Origin: an uncultured Eubacteriales bacterium
Lineage (GTDB): Bacteria > Bacillota > Clostridia > Christensenellales > Pumilibacteraceae
DNA length: 6,402 nt
Direction: 5' to 3'
Assembly: GCA_900555875.1 (NCBI GenBank)
Contig: USNB01000070.1
Location: 1-6,402, forward strand
Shown: one piece after another, positions 1 to 5,080 of the stretch
Position numbering within the stretch: position 1 is the first letter of the stretch
Layout of the letters: every line of letters starts with the position of its first letter
Made by a program: the position numbers and the translations under genes
The notes under the pieces: generated by a model
Databases searched by the model: none
Seen by the model: the letters and a program-made list of their open reading frames with translations, nothing else
What the model was told of the DNA's origin: nothing

Positions 1-288
1 GCAGTATCTGCCGTTCACGTATCCCGTATCGTTGCATATCCGGCACTTCGGCGGGGGAGAAAAGTCCGCCGGTGTTAGTCCGTACCCCGCGAGCAGTTTG
101 TCTCTTTCGGCGACGCGCGCGGCTATCTCCTCTTCGCTTTTGCCGTCGAGCACCGCGCAGCGCATATTCTTTTCCGCAGCGTACAGTTCTTCGTCCTCGG
201 AGAGCAGGTCGAGATACCTTTCCTGCGCTGCGGCGGTACGTTCGGCGTATTCGCTTTTTATGAGTCCGGCAGCTGTTTTGAGATCCAT
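1..288 (-). CDS. DnaC/DnaI-like helicase loader, N-terminal part (cut by window edge)
   Basis: Partial gene: the first 96 codons are present, and the rest lies beyond the left edge. The N-terminal ~75 residues are charged and probably helical (many E, K, A and R). They are followed by a Cys-rich segment KCRICNDTGYVNGRYC at residues 81-96, with Cys82, Cys85 and Cys96. A C-x2-C then DTGY-NG-xC arrangement is typical of the zinc-binding region before the AAA+ ATPase domain in DnaC/DnaI-type loaders and related ATP-binding proteins. The Walker motifs would lie outside the window, so ATPase function is inferred from the family. The ATG at 288 lies 4 bases after the stop of the DnaD-family gene, and a GGAGG (plus-strand CCTCC at 301-305) sits inside the end of that gene, 12 bases from the start. 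This suggests a shared transcript and translational coupling. The expected role is loading the replicative DnaB-type helicase together with the DnaD protein. An IstB-like or phage-type loader is the main alternative. Confidence 0.82.
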   Translation of the reverse strand, partial: MDLKTAAGLIKSEYAERTAAAQERYLDLLSEDEELYAAEKNMRCAVLDGKSEEEIAARVAERDKLLAGYGLTPADFSPPPKCRICNDTGYVNGRYC

Positions 289-292
289 GTTT

Positions 293-1699
293 TCAGATGT
301 CCTCCGGGGAGATGTTCTTTATTTTGTCGTTGAGAGTAGCTGCGTCTATATTCGCCGTCGCAGGTTTCCCTCCAGCAAGTTTCTTCGCTCCTTCGAGATC
401 GGTAACTCCGCTCTCGTGGAACAATTTTACGAGCGCGTGCATGCGCACCCGCGGATTCGCTTCGCCCATGCTGCGCTCTGCGGCAAAGGCGAGCAGTTCC
501 TTGGGAACGTGCCAGTAGTTTGTCCAGATGTTGTAGCTGTCCCTGTCGCGAGAGGTGACGTCCCCGCGTATGCCGGCTTTTGCAAGCAGTTCGGCAATGG
601 ATGCGTCAGACTTGTTTTCGCCGACGAATCGCGCTCGTACCGCTTCCGCGCTCGTCGCTCCGTCGTCCGCGCATTCTTTGAGCAGCGCATTCATCTTCTC
701 GCACGACTTCTTCTCGCGGCGGAAGCAGTAGTCCGCAACGAGCATGAGCGACGATGCGTCGAAGCCCATTTTCAGCCATTCCTTGACATACGTTTCGGCG
801 TAATAGTCAAGATGATTATAGCGCACGTCGAGGTGCGCGAGCAGTTCTTTTGTGAGTGCGAGCAGATTCGCGCGGTTCTCACGGTATTCTTCTATGTCGT
901 GAAGATCGATGAGTCCGTCCGCATGGTAGCGGGTGAGCAGCGTATCCAATCCTTTCATCTCGCCGTATACGCCCTTTGCCACGGTCAGCACGGCGGCGGG
1001 GGAGAATCCCATTTCCTCCGTCCACTTGCGGTACAGCCGCACGTCCTCGAAGTCCTGCGCGCGGCGTATATGCAATACCTTGAACAGCTTTGCGACGTCC
1101 GTGGAAACTATGTCGTATGACGACAGCTTGGTCTCCACTTCGTCCGTCGTGCGGCAGCCTTCGTTTGCGAGATTGCGCGCGACGGTGACTATGTATTTCC
1201 AGCCGACGCTCTTGCCCTTGAGCCTTGCGCAGTACGCTATTATGCTCAGCATGGCGTCCGTATCGATATGGTAGTCCTCGATGACGGAGTAATATTCGTT
1301 CAGCTCGCTCGGCAGGAATTCGCGGTTGGGGAACATACGCATGAGCATCTCGTTGAAGGCGGTGAACTTCTTTTTCGAGAACGCCTTGTGCGACGGGCGG
1401 ATATAGCCGGCAGGCTTGTATTCCACTTCATACGGCGGTACTGCGGATATGCGTACCAGTCCCTGCTCCTCCCAGTAACGGAACGCTTCCATTATGTCGT
1501 CTTCCGTCATGCCGAGCAGTTTTGCCATGCGGTCGGGCGAATTATCCGCTCCCGCATTTCCTTCGGCGAGCATTTTGCCGTAGATGTATACTTTCGTATA
1601 GTTTTCAGGCGCGAACGGCATGAGCTCGAGTATGAATACGTTATCCAGCTCGATACCCGTTTTTGCCGTAAGTTCGCTGCTCAGCCTTGTAAAAGCCAT
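293..1699 (-). CDS. DnaD-domain replication (primosome) protein
   Basis: A 468-residue protein of the DnaD/DnaB (Bacillus-type) primosome family, which remodels DNA and helps recruit the helicase loader at origins or restart sites. The N-terminal part (about residues 20-90) has the look of a winged helix (YTKVYIYGKML, then LLGMTEDDIMEAFRYWEEQGLV). After a basic linker (about 95-125) come units resembling the C-terminal DnaD domain. The best is at 137-192, with the characteristic GWKYIVTVARNLANEG segment. Three further segments of similar length and pattern follow at about 223-272, 304-358 and 389-441. This is longer than B. subtilis DnaD (about 230 residues) and resembles the multi-domain DnaD proteins of Clostridia. 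The ATG at 1699 has a good GGAGG (plus-strand CCTCC at 1705-1709) 5 bases upstream. A helicase-loader-like gene follows after 4 bases. No symbol is given because dnaD and dnaB of this family cannot be told apart here. Confidence 0.88.
   Translation of the reverse strand: MAFTRLSSELTAKTGIELDNVFILELMPFAPENYTKVYIYGKMLAEGNAGADNSPDRMAKLLGMTEDDIMEAFRYWEEQGLVRISAVPPYEVEYKPAGYIRPSHKAFSKKKFTAFNEMLMRMFPNREFLPSELNEYYSVIEDYHIDTDAMLSIIAYCARLKGKSVGWKYIVTVARNLANEGCRTTDEVETKLSSYDIVSTDVAKLFKVLHIRRAQDFEDVRLYRKWTEEMGFSPAAVLTVAKGVYGEMKGLDTLLTRYHADGLIDLHDIEEYRENRANLLALTKELLAHLDVRYNHLDYYAETYVKEWLKMGFDASSLMLVADYCFRREKKSCEKMNALLKECADDGATSAEAVRARFVGENKSDASIAELLAKAGIRGDVTSRDRDSYNIWTNYWHVPKELLAFAAERSMGEANPRVRMHALVKLFHESGVTDLEGAKKLAGGKPATANIDAATLNDKIKNISPEDI
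301..305 (-). promoter_or_regulatory. Ribosome binding site for the helicase-loader gene
   Basis: GGAGG on the minus strand, embedded in the last codons of the DnaD-family gene and 12 bases before the ATG at 288. The spacing is longer than the usual 5-9 bases. No other in-frame start lies closer, so this ATG is kept and coupling to the preceding stop codon is likely. Confidence 0.5.
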
Positions 1700-1712
1700 G
1701 TTTTCCTCCGTA

Positions 1713-1727
1713 GCCGCTCTTTGCGGC
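1713..1727 (-). other. Small leader hairpin before the DnaD-family gene
   Basis: GCCGC and GCGGC pair around a 5-base loop and end 3 bases before the GGAGG of the DnaD-family gene. The stem is only 5 bp but all G-C. It would lie in the roughly 30-base leader if the promoter at 1737-1765 is used. It could tune translation initiation or be chance. Confidence 0.3.
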
Positions 1728-1736
1728 GCACATTAT

Positions 1737-1765
1737 ATGATAGCATATCTTCGGAAAATTCACAA
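1737..1765 (-). promoter_or_regulatory. Candidate promoter for the DnaD-family/helicase-loader unit
   Basis: On the minus strand, TTGTGA (1760-1765) and TATCAT (1737-1742) are separated by 17 bases, and TGC directly before TATCAT makes an extended -10. A perfect TATAAT sits 5 bases further downstream (1732-1737) but has no good -35 partner at the right distance. The element lies between the cysS terminator and the DnaD-family start, where a new promoter is needed. The leader would be about 30 bases. Confidence 0.6.
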
Positions 1766-1789
1766 GCGTTTGAACGGGTACGTCGTCTG

Positions 1790-1820
1790 AAAAGCGCCCG
1801 GGCTTTTTGCCCGGGCGCCT
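1790..1820 (-). terminator. Rho-independent terminator after cysS
   Basis: A perfect 10-bp G-C stem (GCGCCCGGGC, 1794-1803, with its complement at 1809-1818) closes a loop of five A on the minus strand, followed by TTTT (1793-1790). It begins 12 bases past the cysS stop codon. The plus-strand side has only a short T run, so it most likely serves the minus-strand marR-cysE-cysS unit. Confidence 0.88.
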
Positions 1821-1830
1821 TTGCGAGGTT

Positions 1831-3213
1831 TTAATTCTTTTTCAGCGTATATCCGTCTTTTGCGTCCAGCACCGACCAGCCCATGGCGGCGAGTTCCGCT
1901 CTGAGCGCGTCGCTCTCCGTCCAGTTTTTTGCCTTGCGTGCGGCGAAGCGACGTTCGGCGATCTCGCGCACGTCTAACGGGACGTCGTCATCTTTTTTCT
2001 CGGTGCACTTGTCGAGCGACAGTCCGAGCACTTTGTCCGCGCGCATGGCAGCGTCGTATATATCGCGGGAAGGGGGATTCTTGAGCAGCGTCCACAGCTC
2101 GCCCAGTCCGAGCGGGATGTTAAGATCGTCGCTGACGGCGTCCGCAAACGATTTGTCGAATGCTTCTATAACGGAAGGATCCGTCTTTGCGTCGGACGAC
2201 GCGCATGCCGCGAGCAGCGCGAGCAGGCGGGAATATGCTGTTTTGGCGCCGTCCATGCCTTCGAACGTGAAGTTCAGCTTCTTGCGGTAATGCGTGTTGA
2301 GACAGAAATAACGGAAGTCCATGGGCGAGTATCCCTTCTCTGCAAGCTGATCGAGGGTGTACGTATTCCCGAGGCTCTTGCTCATCTTGCGTCCGTCGAC
2401 TTGCATGAATTCAACGTGCATCCAGTAGTTTACGGCGGGATGACCGAGCAGCGCTTCGGACTGCGCTATTTCGTTTTCGTGATGGATGGGGATGTGATCC
2501 ACGCCGCCGGTGTGTATGTCGAACGTGTCGCCGAGATATTTGCGCGACATGGTGGAGCATTCGATATGCCAGCCCGGATAGCTGCGGCCCCACGGCGAAT
2601 CCCACTGCATGATATGCTCTTTGGGCGCTTTTTTCCACAGCGCGAAATCTGCGGGATTGCGCTTTTCGTCGTTGACGTCCACGCGCGCGCCGGCAATATT
2701 GTCTGACAGACGGGTATTTCCCGACAGCTTGCCGTAAGAGGGGAATTTCGATATGTCGAAGTAGATGCCGTCGCTCGTCTCATAGCCGTAGCCTTTATCC
2801 ACGAGCTGTTCCACGAATTCCAGCATATCCGCTATGTGATCGGTGGCTTTTGCGACTATCTCGGGGCGTTCTATATTGAGCTTATCCGTATCTTCAAAAA
2901 ACAGCTTCGTGAAGTGTTCTGCGATCTCCCAAGGGGTTTTTCCCGTGTTTTTCGCCGCTTTTTCCATCTTGTCGTCGCCGTCGTCGGCGTCCGACGTCAG
3001 GTGTCCGACGTCCGTTATGTTCATTACGCCGAGCAGTTTATAACCGTTGAACCTGATCACGCGGCGCAGCGTATCCATAAAGATGTACGCCCGCATGTTT
3101 CCCATATGGGCGCGCGAATATACCGTCGGTCCGCACGAATACATGCGCACCTCTCCGGGGTGCACCGTGCGCAGTTCTTCTTTTCTTCTCGTAAGGGTAT
3201 TGTATACTATCAT
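1831..3213 (-). CDS. cysS: Cysteinyl-tRNA synthetase
   Basis: Class I aminoacyl-tRNA synthetase (460 residues from the chosen start) that charges tRNA-Cys with cysteine in the cytoplasm. Its length matches the family (E. coli, 461). The zinc-site residues are all visible: Cys27 in MYSCGPTVY, Cys219 in GWHIECSTMS, and His244 and Glu248 in HHENE. The HIGH signature is HMGN (36-39) and the KMSKS loop is intact (276-280, KMSKSLGN). The C-terminal tRNA-binding region ends in DAKDGYTLKKN. An ATG 7 codons upstream (3234) is in frame but lacks a ribosome site and would add a stretch not typical of the family. The start at 3213 gives MIVYNTLTRRKEE, which aligns with known N-termini, and overlaps the cysE stop as ATGA, a coupling signature. 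The GAGG for it lies inside cysE, about 13 bases upstream. It is the last gene of the unit; a strong terminator follows. Confidence 0.97.
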   Translation of the reverse strand: MIVYNTLTRRKEELRTVHPGEVRMYSCGPTVYSRAHMGNMRAYIFMDTLRRVIRFNGYKLLGVMNITDVGHLTSDADDGDDKMEKAAKNTGKTPWEIAEHFTKLFFEDTDKLNIERPEIVAKATDHIADMLEFVEQLVDKGYGYETSDGIYFDISKFPSYGKLSGNTRLSDNIAGARVDVNDEKRNPADFALWKKAPKEHIMQWDSPWGRSYPGWHIECSTMSRKYLGDTFDIHTGGVDHIPIHHENEIAQSEALLGHPAVNYWMHVEFMQVDGRKMSKSLGNTYTLDQLAEKGYSPMDFRYFCLNTHYRKKLNFTFEGMDGAKTAYSRLLALLAACASSDAKTDPSVIEAFDKSFADAVSDDLNIPLGLGELWTLLKNPPSRDIYDAAMRADKVLGLSLDKCTEKKDDDVPLDVREIAERRFAARKAKNWTESDALRAELAAMGWSVLDAKDGYTLKKN

Positions 3214-3875
3214 TTTTCGTCCGTGTCCTCGCATCCGTGAGATACTTTGTTTCCGAGCGCTTTTTCCAGCCGCGCGATACGCGTTTCCGTTGCCGTAAGT
3301 CTGTCTTCGACGGGGTCGGGAAGAGCCTGGTCAAGGTCGTCCGTGCGTTCGCCGTTCAGCCTTACGACCACGCCAGGCACGCCGACCACGGTGGCGTTCG
3401 CGGGGACGTCGTGCAGTACGACGCTTCCCGCTCCGATCTTTGCGTTTCTTCCTATCGTGATGGGGCCGAGTACTTTTGCGCCCGCGCTGATCATCACTCC
3501 GCTTTCCACTGTGGGGTGGCGTTTGCCTTTGTCCTTTCCCGTGCCGCCCAGCGTAGCGCCCTGGTAGATCGTGACGTTGTTGCCGATCTCCGTGGTTTCG
3601 CCGATGACTACTCCCGTGCCGTGGTCGATGAAGACGCCGTGTCCTATCTTGGCCCCGGGATGTATCTCTATTCCGGTGAAAAATCTGCCGATCGATGAGA
3701 TCATGCGCGCTATCAGTCTGAATCCGTGCACGTGAAGGTAGTGGGCTATACGGTAGAGCACGAGTGCATGGAAGCCGTTGTATGTGAGCACTATCTCCCA
3801 CGCTCCCGTCGCCGCGGGATCGTGAGTCCTCGCCGCTTCGAGATCCATTTTAATTTTGTTTACTTTTCGTTTCAT
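3210..3875 (-). CDS. cysE: Serine O-acetyltransferase
   Basis: Transfers acetyl from acetyl-CoA to L-serine, giving O-acetylserine, the substrate of cysteine synthase (first committed step of cysteine synthesis, cytoplasmic). The 221 residues fit the short Gram-positive form. The N-terminal helical part (about 10-65) holds DLEAARTHDPA and YNGFHALVLYRIAHYL. A left-handed hexapeptide-repeat beta-helix follows (about 68-172). The likely catalytic Asp84-His85 lies in FIDHGTGVVIGET, with the conserved GGTGKDKGKRHPT loop (His120) and the closing GAGSVVLHDVPANATVVGVP. The tail (about 188-208) is charged and could form a short coiled coil. The ATG at 3875 has GGAGG (plus-strand CCTCC at 3882-3886) 6 bases upstream, so it is preferred over the Met at codon 10. 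The gene starts 26 bases after marR and overlaps cysS by 4 bases, so all three are probably co-transcribed. Confidence 0.96.
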   Translation of the reverse strand: MKRKVNKIKMDLEAARTHDPAATGAWEIVLTYNGFHALVLYRIAHYLHVHGFRLIARMISSIGRFFTGIEIHPGAKIGHGVFIDHGTGVVIGETTEIGNNVTIYQGATLGGTGKDKGKRHPTVESGVMISAGAKVLGPITIGRNAKIGAGSVVLHDVPANATVVGVPGVVVRLNGERTDDLDQALPDPVEDRLTATETRIARLEKALGNKVSHGCEDTDEK

Positions 3876-3901
3876 TACAGACCTCCGCCGGCTGCGCTCG
3901 G

Positions 3902-4312
3902 TTACAGGAATGAAAGCAGATCGAGCACCGCGTCGAATTTGCTTACACCTTCATCATATTCTTTTTCCGTCGTCAGGATACCTTTGAACTTGTCTTCGAG
4001 CGCTATTACGGTGCATTTGAGCACGTCCATGCCTCGTTCGGTTATGTTGTACACCACGGCGCGTCTGTCGTTCTGTCTGCGCGTTTTCGTAAGCTCTCCG
4101 TCCCGCTGCATTTTCGCCGTCAGCAGCGCGAGGTTGGATTTGACCATGCACAGTTTGTTCATGAGTTCCGCCGGCGTCATGGGCCCGGTAGACAGAAGAT
4201 AAAGCAACCGCACTCTTAATGTAAGAGGTTCCGCGTCCGTTGCCGTAAGATCGCATGCGCTTCTTGCCGCGATATTCAGCTCGATAAGAAGTTCTCCTGC
4301 TGTTTTTCTCAT
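3902..4312 (-). CDS. MarR-family transcriptional regulator
   Basis: A 136-residue winged-helix regulator, the usual length for MarR proteins, which bind palindromic operators as dimers. Residues 1-25 form an N-terminal dimerisation helix. The DNA-binding part covers about 30-95: helices in MTPAELMNKL (45-54), the recognition helix around VKSNLALLTAKMQRDG (57-72), and a wing with the family signature NDRRAVVYNITERG (81-94). The C-terminal helices are dimerising. It has three cysteines (20, 55, 100). The open frame reaches 4438, but that would start upstream of the promoter at 4386-4414, so it is excluded. An in-frame ATG at 4366 has no ribosome site. The ATG at 4312 matches family N-termini and has GGAGG 12 bases upstream. 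As first gene before cysE-cysS it is likely to regulate that unit, and probably itself. The ligand is unknown. Confidence 0.9.
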   Translation of the reverse strand: MRKTAGELLIELNIAARSACDLTATDAEPLTLRVRLLYLLSTGPMTPAELMNKLCMVKSNLALLTAKMQRDGELTKTRRQNDRRAVVYNITERGMDVLKCTVIALEDKFKGILTTEKEYDEGVSKFDAVLDLLSFL

Positions 4313-4320
4313 TTCCTTGT

Positions 4321-4338
4321 CGCCCCTCCGATCGGGCG
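4321..4338 (-). promoter_or_regulatory. marR leader: ribosome site within a possible hairpin
   Basis: The only good Shine-Dalgarno for marR, GGAGG (plus-strand CCTCC at 4325-4329), is 12 bases from the ATG. CGCCC and GGGCG (5 bp, 8-base loop) can pair around it, so part of the site falls in the stem. A second AAGGA lies too close to the ATG (2 bases) to work alone. This may lower marR translation; it is a weak structure by itself. Confidence 0.35.
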
Positions 4339-4383
4339 AGGCAACGCCGTTCGCCGCGATCGTCATTTCTTTTAGGTGGATTA

Positions 4384-4397
4384 TTATTATATAATAA
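4384..4397. promoter_or_regulatory. Candidate MarR operator: 14-bp perfect palindrome
   Basis: TTATTATATAATAA is a perfect inverted repeat with no spacer, centred at 4390/4391, and it contains the whole -10 box of the marR promoter. MarR-family operators are commonly AT-rich palindromes of about this size over the promoter. A protein bound here would block RNA polymerase. The assignment to this MarR protein is inference from position. Confidence 0.45.
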
Positions 4398-4414
4398 CGC
4401 GGGCATACAGTCAA
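4386..4414 (-). promoter_or_regulatory. Promoter of the marR-cysE-cysS unit
   Basis: On the minus strand, TTGACT (4409-4414) and TATAAT (4386-4391) are separated by 17 bases, nearly the housekeeping sigma consensus. Transcription would start near 4379, giving a leader of about 67 bases before marR. No other promoter of this quality is seen between marR and cysS. Confidence 0.85.
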
Positions 4415-4521
4415 GCAAAATCGCCTGTGTGTCATCATGCGCGAAATGGCGCCGCAATGCGAAAAAACGCGCGTTTACGGACGATTTTTATACCAAAATG
4501 GAAATTTTTTCTCAAAAAGTA

Positions 4522-4550
4522 TTGCAAATATCCGTTTTATGTGCTAAAAT
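4522..4550 (+). promoter_or_regulatory. Promoter of spoVG
   Basis: TTGCAA (4522-4527) and TAAAAT (4545-4550) are separated by 17 bases, with TGC directly before TAAAAT giving an extended -10. A and T tracts upstream (about 4501-4521) could add an UP-element effect. It looks like a housekeeping-sigma promoter. I see no SigH-type promoter such as the one that drives spoVG in B. subtilis. The leader would be about 60 bases. Confidence 0.72.
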
Positions 4551-4616
4551 AAAAATGCGGAAGGGGATTTTCAGGTTTTTCCGCTCAAATATCGATGAAA
4601 CAGGAAGGGGCAGACA

Positions 4617-4889
4617 ATGAACATCACGGAAGTTCGTATAAGACTGGTCAAAAAGGAAGAAGGGAAGCTTAAAGCCGTGGCGTCCGTAACTATCGACGAC
4701 TGCTTTGTGGTCCACGACGTCAAGATAATAGAAGGCGCGGACGGCTGCTTTATAGCCATGCCTTCCAAACGTACTCCCGACGGCGAGTACAAGGATATCG
4801 TCCATCCGCTGAATACGGAGACCAGGGAGATGATGGCGGAGGCGATACTTGCGGAGTACGAAAAGGCTCGGAGAGAAGCCGACGCATGA
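4617..4889 (+). CDS. spoVG: SpoVG, site-specific nucleic-acid-binding regulator
   Basis: A 90-residue protein matching SpoVG along its length. The N-terminal beta segment MNITEVRIRLV, the core FVVHD (30-34) and the hallmark run around MPSKRTPDGEYKD (48-60) followed by IVHP are all present, then a C-terminal helix (about 68-88). B. subtilis SpoVG is 97 residues and only the tail differs. The family binds DNA and RNA and affects septation, sporulation, capsule and virulence genes in different Bacillota. It also occurs in non-sporulating species, so it does not prove that this organism sporulates. The ATG at 4617 follows a purine-rich GGAAGGGG site (4603-4610) at 6 bases. The gene stands alone on the plus strand with its own promoter and terminator, not in the purR-yabJ-spoVG order known from B. 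subtilis. Confidence 0.96.
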   Translation: MNITEVRIRLVKKEEGKLKAVASVTIDDCFVVHDVKIIEGADGCFIAMPSKRTPDGEYKDIVHPLNTETREMMAEAILAEYEKARREADA

Positions 4890-4968
4890 CTCTGAACGGT
4901 CCGTGTGCCCACGTTTGACACGGTCCGCCGCATTCGCATAAAGCATTGTGCTGTCACGGAGCGCGGTG

Positions 4969-4994
4969 CCCCTGCTTTAAGCAGGGGATTTTTT
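4969..4994 (+). terminator. Rho-independent terminator after spoVG
   Basis: CCCCTGC (4969-4975) pairs with GCAGGGG (4981-4987) around the loop TTTAA, followed by A and six T (4989-4994). It lies 80 bases past the spoVG stop. On the minus strand there is no T tract after the stem, so it should act only on plus-strand transcription. Confidence 0.87.
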
Positions 4995-5015
4995 GCGGCT
5001 TCTGCGCCAAACGGA

Positions 5016-5042
5016 ACGCGCACGACTTCATGTCGTGCGCGT
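5016..5042. other. Perfect 11-bp inverted repeat between spoVG and pflB
   Basis: ACGCGCACGAC (5016-5026) and its exact complement (5032-5042) flank the loop TTCAT. It begins 38 bases past the end of pflB and is the only strong hairpin that could terminate pflB. Neither side carries a proper T tract (minus strand TTCCGTTT, plus strand TGATGCGTTTTG), so it may be a weak terminator, a 3'-end stabilising hairpin or something else. Confidence 0.6.
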
Positions 5043-5080
5043 TGATGCGTTTTGTTCGGTCTCGCGTGAGCGGACGCGGT

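Larger units (their letters stand above)
4313..4616. other. Divergent control region between marR and spoVG
   Basis: A 304-base stretch without a credible gene. From left to right it holds the marR leader with its ribosome site, the marR promoter with an overlapping palindrome, about 107 bases with no recognised element (4415-4521), the spoVG promoter preceded by A/T tracts (about 4501-4521) that could act as an UP element, and the spoVG leader. I see no T-box, riboswitch or S-box-like conserved core on the marR side. Confidence 0.7.

Noticed and set aside
32..1120. A 362-codon open frame on the plus strand.
   Set aside because: It runs antisense across both the helicase-loader and DnaD-family genes, has no recognisable domain or ribosome site, and is the type of long antisense frame that GC-rich wobble use produces.
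1268..1834. A 188-codon plus-strand frame opposite the start of the DnaD-family gene.
   Set aside because: It crosses a promoter and terminator, has low-complexity Arg/Phe-rich composition and no family resemblance.
3211..3234. An earlier ATG for cysS at 3234, adding seven residues.
   Set aside because: No ribosome site precedes it, the added residues do not fit the family, and the ATG at 3213 forms an ATGA overlap with the cysE stop.
3237..3698. A 153-codon plus-strand frame opposite cysE.
   Set aside because: cysE on the other strand is unmistakable, and this frame has no ribosome site or domain.
4313..4438. A longer marR frame starting at 4438 or 4366.
   Set aside because: 4438 lies upstream of the near-consensus promoter, and 4366 has no ribosome site; the extra residues do not resemble a MarR N-terminus.
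4429..4620. A 63-codon plus-strand frame just before spoVG.
   Set aside because: It starts upstream of the spoVG promoter and runs through its -35, -10 and ribosome site; no good ribosome site of its own.
4896..4927. ACGGTCCG occurs twice, 24 bases apart, and CCGTGT/ACACGG can pair between them.
   Set aside because: Short (8-base repeat, 6-bp stem) and single occurrence; not distinguishable from chance.
4915..4994. A perfect TTGACA (4915-4920) with CATAAA 16 bases later, followed by the spoVG terminator, which could make a small RNA of about 45 bases.
   Set aside because: The -10 matches only 4 of 6, and the hairpin is fully explained as the spoVG terminator. The product would be little more than the terminator stem.
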